NCBI GenBank assembly: GCA_964592775.1
Contig: CAZQFX010000157.1
Span: 1-6,586 of the forward strand
DNA length: 6,586 nucleotides
Direction: 5' to 3'
Origin: SURF-21 sp964592775
GTDB taxonomy: Bacteria; Actinomycetota; Geothermincolia; Geothermincolales; RBG-13-55-18
In this document: piece by piece, positions 5,451 through 6,586 of the stretch
Numbering within the stretch: position 1 is the first letter of the stretch
Layout of the letters: every line of letters begins with the position of its first letter
Program-made: the position numbers and the translations under genes
Notes under the pieces: model-generated
What the model was told of the DNA's origin: nothing
Database searches by the model: none
What the model saw: only the letters and a program-made list of their open reading frames with translations

Positions 5451-6170
5451 TCAAGGCTGGCGGCAGCCCTCGCTGACCATCTCCTCCAGGTGTTTCCTGT
5501 CGCGGAGGATGATCTTGCCCTTCTCCGTGTCCACCAGCCCCATCTTCTTGAAGTTGGAGAGCACGCGGATGGTGGTCTCCACCGTGGTGGCGGCCATGTC
5601 CGCGATGTCCTGCCTGGTGAGCGGCAGGTCGATGCTCACCCCGTCGGCCTCGACGATGCCCGCCTTGCGGGAGAGCATGAGCAGGACGCGGGCGATGCGC
5701 CATTCCACCCTCTCCATGGCCAGCGCCCGGATGGTGTTCTGGGCTTCACGCAGCCTGGCTCCGAGTTCGGTGATTATCTCCAGCGCCAGGTCGGGGTTGT
5801 CGCGGAGGAAAGAGAAGAAGTCGGTGCGGCTGATGGCGAGCAGCTCGGCGTCGTCCAATGCCTGGGCGGTCATGGGATAGGGCTGGCCGTCGAAGATGGC
5901 TTCCTCGCCGAAGATCTCCCCCGGGTAGGCCATCTCCACGATGGTCTCGCGGCCGTCCTCCGTCTGTTTGAGGAGCTTGACCTCCCCCTTGACCACCACG
6001 TAGAGGTTACGGGGCTGGTCGCATTCCAGGAAGATGTACTCCCCCCTGGCGAATCGTTCGGTGCTGCAGAGAGAGTAGAGGCGGTCGAGTTCCTCCGCCT
6101 CCAGGAACTCGAACATGGGGATCTTCCAGAAGATGTTGACCCTGGAGGTATCGCCCTTTTCACGTGCCAT
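5451..6170 (-). CDS. Crp/Fnr-family transcriptional regulator
   Basis: A 239-aa DNA-binding regulator. ATG at 6170 is chosen because GGAGGG (6181-6176) sits 5 nt upstream. The longer open frame to 6260 would run through the terminator hairpin and into the ferredoxin gene. The cyclic-nucleotide-like sensor domain spans about 14-128, with YVVVKGEVKLL (57-67) and the cassette PGEIFGEEAIFDGQPYPMTAQ (83-103). The arginine-serine pair that contacts cAMP phosphate in Crp is not present at the expected place (Pro-Met-Thr instead), so a cAMP ligand is unlikely. The dimer helix is about 125-155. The Crp helix-turn-helix is LTRQDIADMAATTVETTIRVLSNFKKMGLV (about 184-213, given here only as landmarks), with recognition residues Glu198 and Arg202. 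The N-terminal Fnr [4Fe-4S] cysteine cluster is absent (only Cys35, Cys50, Cys236). Its signal is therefore unknown. It may be expressed by read-through from the ferredoxin promoter. Confidence 0.95.
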   Translation of the reverse strand: MAREKGDTSRVNIFWKIPMFEFLEAEELDRLYSLCSTERFARGEYIFLECDQPRNLYVVVKGEVKLLKQTEDGRETIVEMAYPGEIFGEEAIFDGQPYPMTAQALDDAELLAISRTDFFSFLRDNPDLALEIITELGARLREAQNTIRALAMERVEWRIARVLLMLSRKAGIVEADGVSIDLPLTRQDIADMAATTVETTIRVLSNFKKMGLVDTEKGKIILRDRKHLEEMVSEGCRQP

Positions 6171-6186
6171 TTTATCCCTCCGAAGG

Positions 6187-6208
6187 AAAAGGGGAGCCCA
6201 GGCTCCCC
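6187..6208 (-). terminator. Intrinsic terminator/attenuator between ferredoxin and Crp-like gene
   Basis: On the - strand GGGGAGCC (6208-6201) pairs with GGCTCCCC (6198-6191), effectively a 7-bp stem with a 4-nt loop, followed by TTTTCC. This is a good rho-independent terminator for the ferredoxin gene. An extra identical GGGGAGCC (6223-6216) can compete for the same 3' arm. The hairpin ends only about 6 nt before the Crp-like gene's ribosome binding site, so it could also limit that gene's expression. Confidence 0.7.
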
Positions 6209-6229
6209 CGGTGTTGGCTCCCCTCGGAC

Positions 6230-6427
6230 TTACTCCATGGAGACGGCCTCGGAGGGGCACTCCTCGGCGCAGGTGCCGCAGCCGTCACAGTCATCGGGCC
6301 TCGCAAGGTAGGCCACGTCGTCATCGTTCAGGTCGATGCAGTCGCTGGGGCACTCGTCCACGCACAGCCCACAGCCGGTGCATTCGTCATCTTCGAAAAC
6401 GGGCCTCTTGTCGCTTGGCTCTCCCAT
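6230..6427 (-). CDS. 2[4Fe-4S] ferredoxin
   Basis: A 65-aa, very acidic, low-potential electron carrier. Two classical cluster motifs are complete: Cys16, Cys19, Cys22 then Cys26-Pro (CTGCGLCVDECP), and Cys47, Cys50, Cys53 then Cys57-Pro (CDGCGTCAEECP). Each cluster takes three ligands from one motif and the fourth from the other. Cys30 is an extra, non-ligand-position cysteine. ATG at 6427 is supported by AGGAGG (6440-6435) with 7-nt spacing; the open frame to 6580 runs through promoter and repeat sequence and is not coding. The length is slightly above the clostridial type (about 55 aa) because of N-terminal and inter-motif residues. It is likely a monocistronic gene with its own promoter and terminator. 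It probably serves oxidoreductases encoded elsewhere; a link to the nearby flavoprotein is only possible. Confidence 0.96.
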   Translation of the reverse strand: MGEPSDKRPVFEDDECTGCGLCVDECPSDCIDLNDDDVAYLARPDDCDGCGTCAEECPSEAVSME

Positions 6428-6484
6428 TCGGAATCCTCCTTTTCTTAGGCTTGCTCTACGGGGGTTAGCAGAAATCCTCAATAA

Positions 6485-6513
6485 TCTATAGCACAGAGAT
6501 AAAATCAAGGCAA
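6485..6513 (-). promoter_or_regulatory. Promoter of the ferredoxin gene
   Basis: On the - strand TTGCCT (6513-6508, 4 of 6) and TATAGA (6490-6485, 4 of 6) are separated by exactly 17 nt. The -10 is preceded by TGC, an extended -10 element. The segment is distinctly AT-rich against the GC-rich background and lies about 58 nt upstream of the start codon. Confidence 0.6.
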
Positions 6514-6521
6514 TGGCCTCG

Positions 6522-6543
6522 TCCCACCTGGAATCCCACCTGG
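6522..6543. repeat. Short 12-nt-period tandem repeat
   Basis: TCCCACCTGG occurs at 6522-6531 and again at 6534-6543, separated by two A residues. The second unit is the flank of the adjacent dispersed repeat, so this may be a duplication made at its edge. Confidence 0.6.
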
Positions 6544-6574
6544 GGTCAGCCCTGGAACGGGATCGGCAGGGGTC
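6532..6574 (-). repeat. Dispersed repeat, copy 2 (inverted, shortened)
   Basis: Positions 6547-6574 are the exact reverse complement of 3621-3648. The adjoining 6532-6546 match, in reverse complement, 3751-3765 at 14 of 15 positions (ACCCCAGGTGGGATT against ACCCCAAGTGGGATT). The two blocks are joined directly here but are 102 nt apart in copy 1. The copy therefore looks like a shortened member of the same family. It lies upstream of the ferredoxin promoter and may continue beyond the window. Confidence 0.75.
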
Positions 6575-6586
6575 CACCATAAAATA

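Noticed and set aside
5451..6170. Assignment as Fnr oxygen sensor
   Set aside because: The N-terminal cysteine cluster needed for the [4Fe-4S] centre is missing.
5367..6311. Long + strand open frame (314 codons) opposite the Crp-like gene
   Set aside because: It is the antisense shadow of a well-recognised Crp/Fnr regulator and has no family motif or ribosome binding site.
6428..6580. N-terminal extension of the ferredoxin to 6580
   Set aside because: It would translate through the promoter and repeat; ATG at 6427 has an ideal ribosome binding site and gives a normal ferredoxin.
1..6586. CRISPR array, tRNA or rRNA
   Set aside because: No regularly spaced direct repeats, no cloverleaf-like segment and no rRNA-like sequence were noticed on either strand.

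Overview
The window looks like a piece of a GC-rich bacterial chromosome. GC-ending codons dominate, Shine-Dalgarno sites are strong, and the genes are simple and bacterial. A 2[4Fe-4S] ferredoxin, a YruB-type glutaredoxin, a MetE/UROD-like protein and a VAO/GlcD-type flavoprotein together suggest an anaerobic or microaerophilic organism. An uncultured high-GC actinobacterial lineage or a deltaproteobacterium-like anaerobe would fit, but no rRNA or other taxonomic marker is present, so this is only an impression.

Positions 1-1500 (+ strand) hold a two-gene module. The first gene is the visible C-terminal part of what looks like a nucleotidyltransferase-related protein. Its N-terminus is either outside the window or displaced by a frame change. 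It overlaps by 41 nt a 347-aa winged-helix protein. The architecture recalls nucleotidyltransferase/HTH toxin-antitoxin or abortive-infection pairs, and this is the best candidate here for an under-described system.

Positions 1501-1784 lie between convergent genes. They hold an 18-bp perfect inverted repeat and a second, smaller dyad, but no convincing gene.

Positions 1785-6427 are all on the - strand. In transcription order they are: ferredoxin (6427-6230), a hairpin terminator, a Crp/Fnr-type regulator (6170-5451), a leader region with a possible 28-codon ORF, a YruB-like glutaredoxin (5209-4940), a MetE/UROD-like protein (4860-3811), a 373-nt gap, and an FAD-dependent oxidoreductase (3437-1785). 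The ferredoxin and glutaredoxin genes each have a plausible sigma70-type promoter. The flavoprotein gene has a weaker promoter with a perfect GACAC-n-GTGTC dyad inside it. A common theme is redox and one-carbon chemistry under a possible effector-responsive regulator, but the gaps argue for several transcription units rather than one operon.

The 3438-3810 gap contains a short REP/BIME-like element of about 207 bp (3550-3756). Two inverted 35-nt ends each fold into a hairpin, and a compensatory base-pair change between them supports a conserved structure. A 28-nt core of this element, plus 15 nt of its right flank, recurs in inverted orientation at 6532-6574, so this is a dispersed repeat family of the genome.
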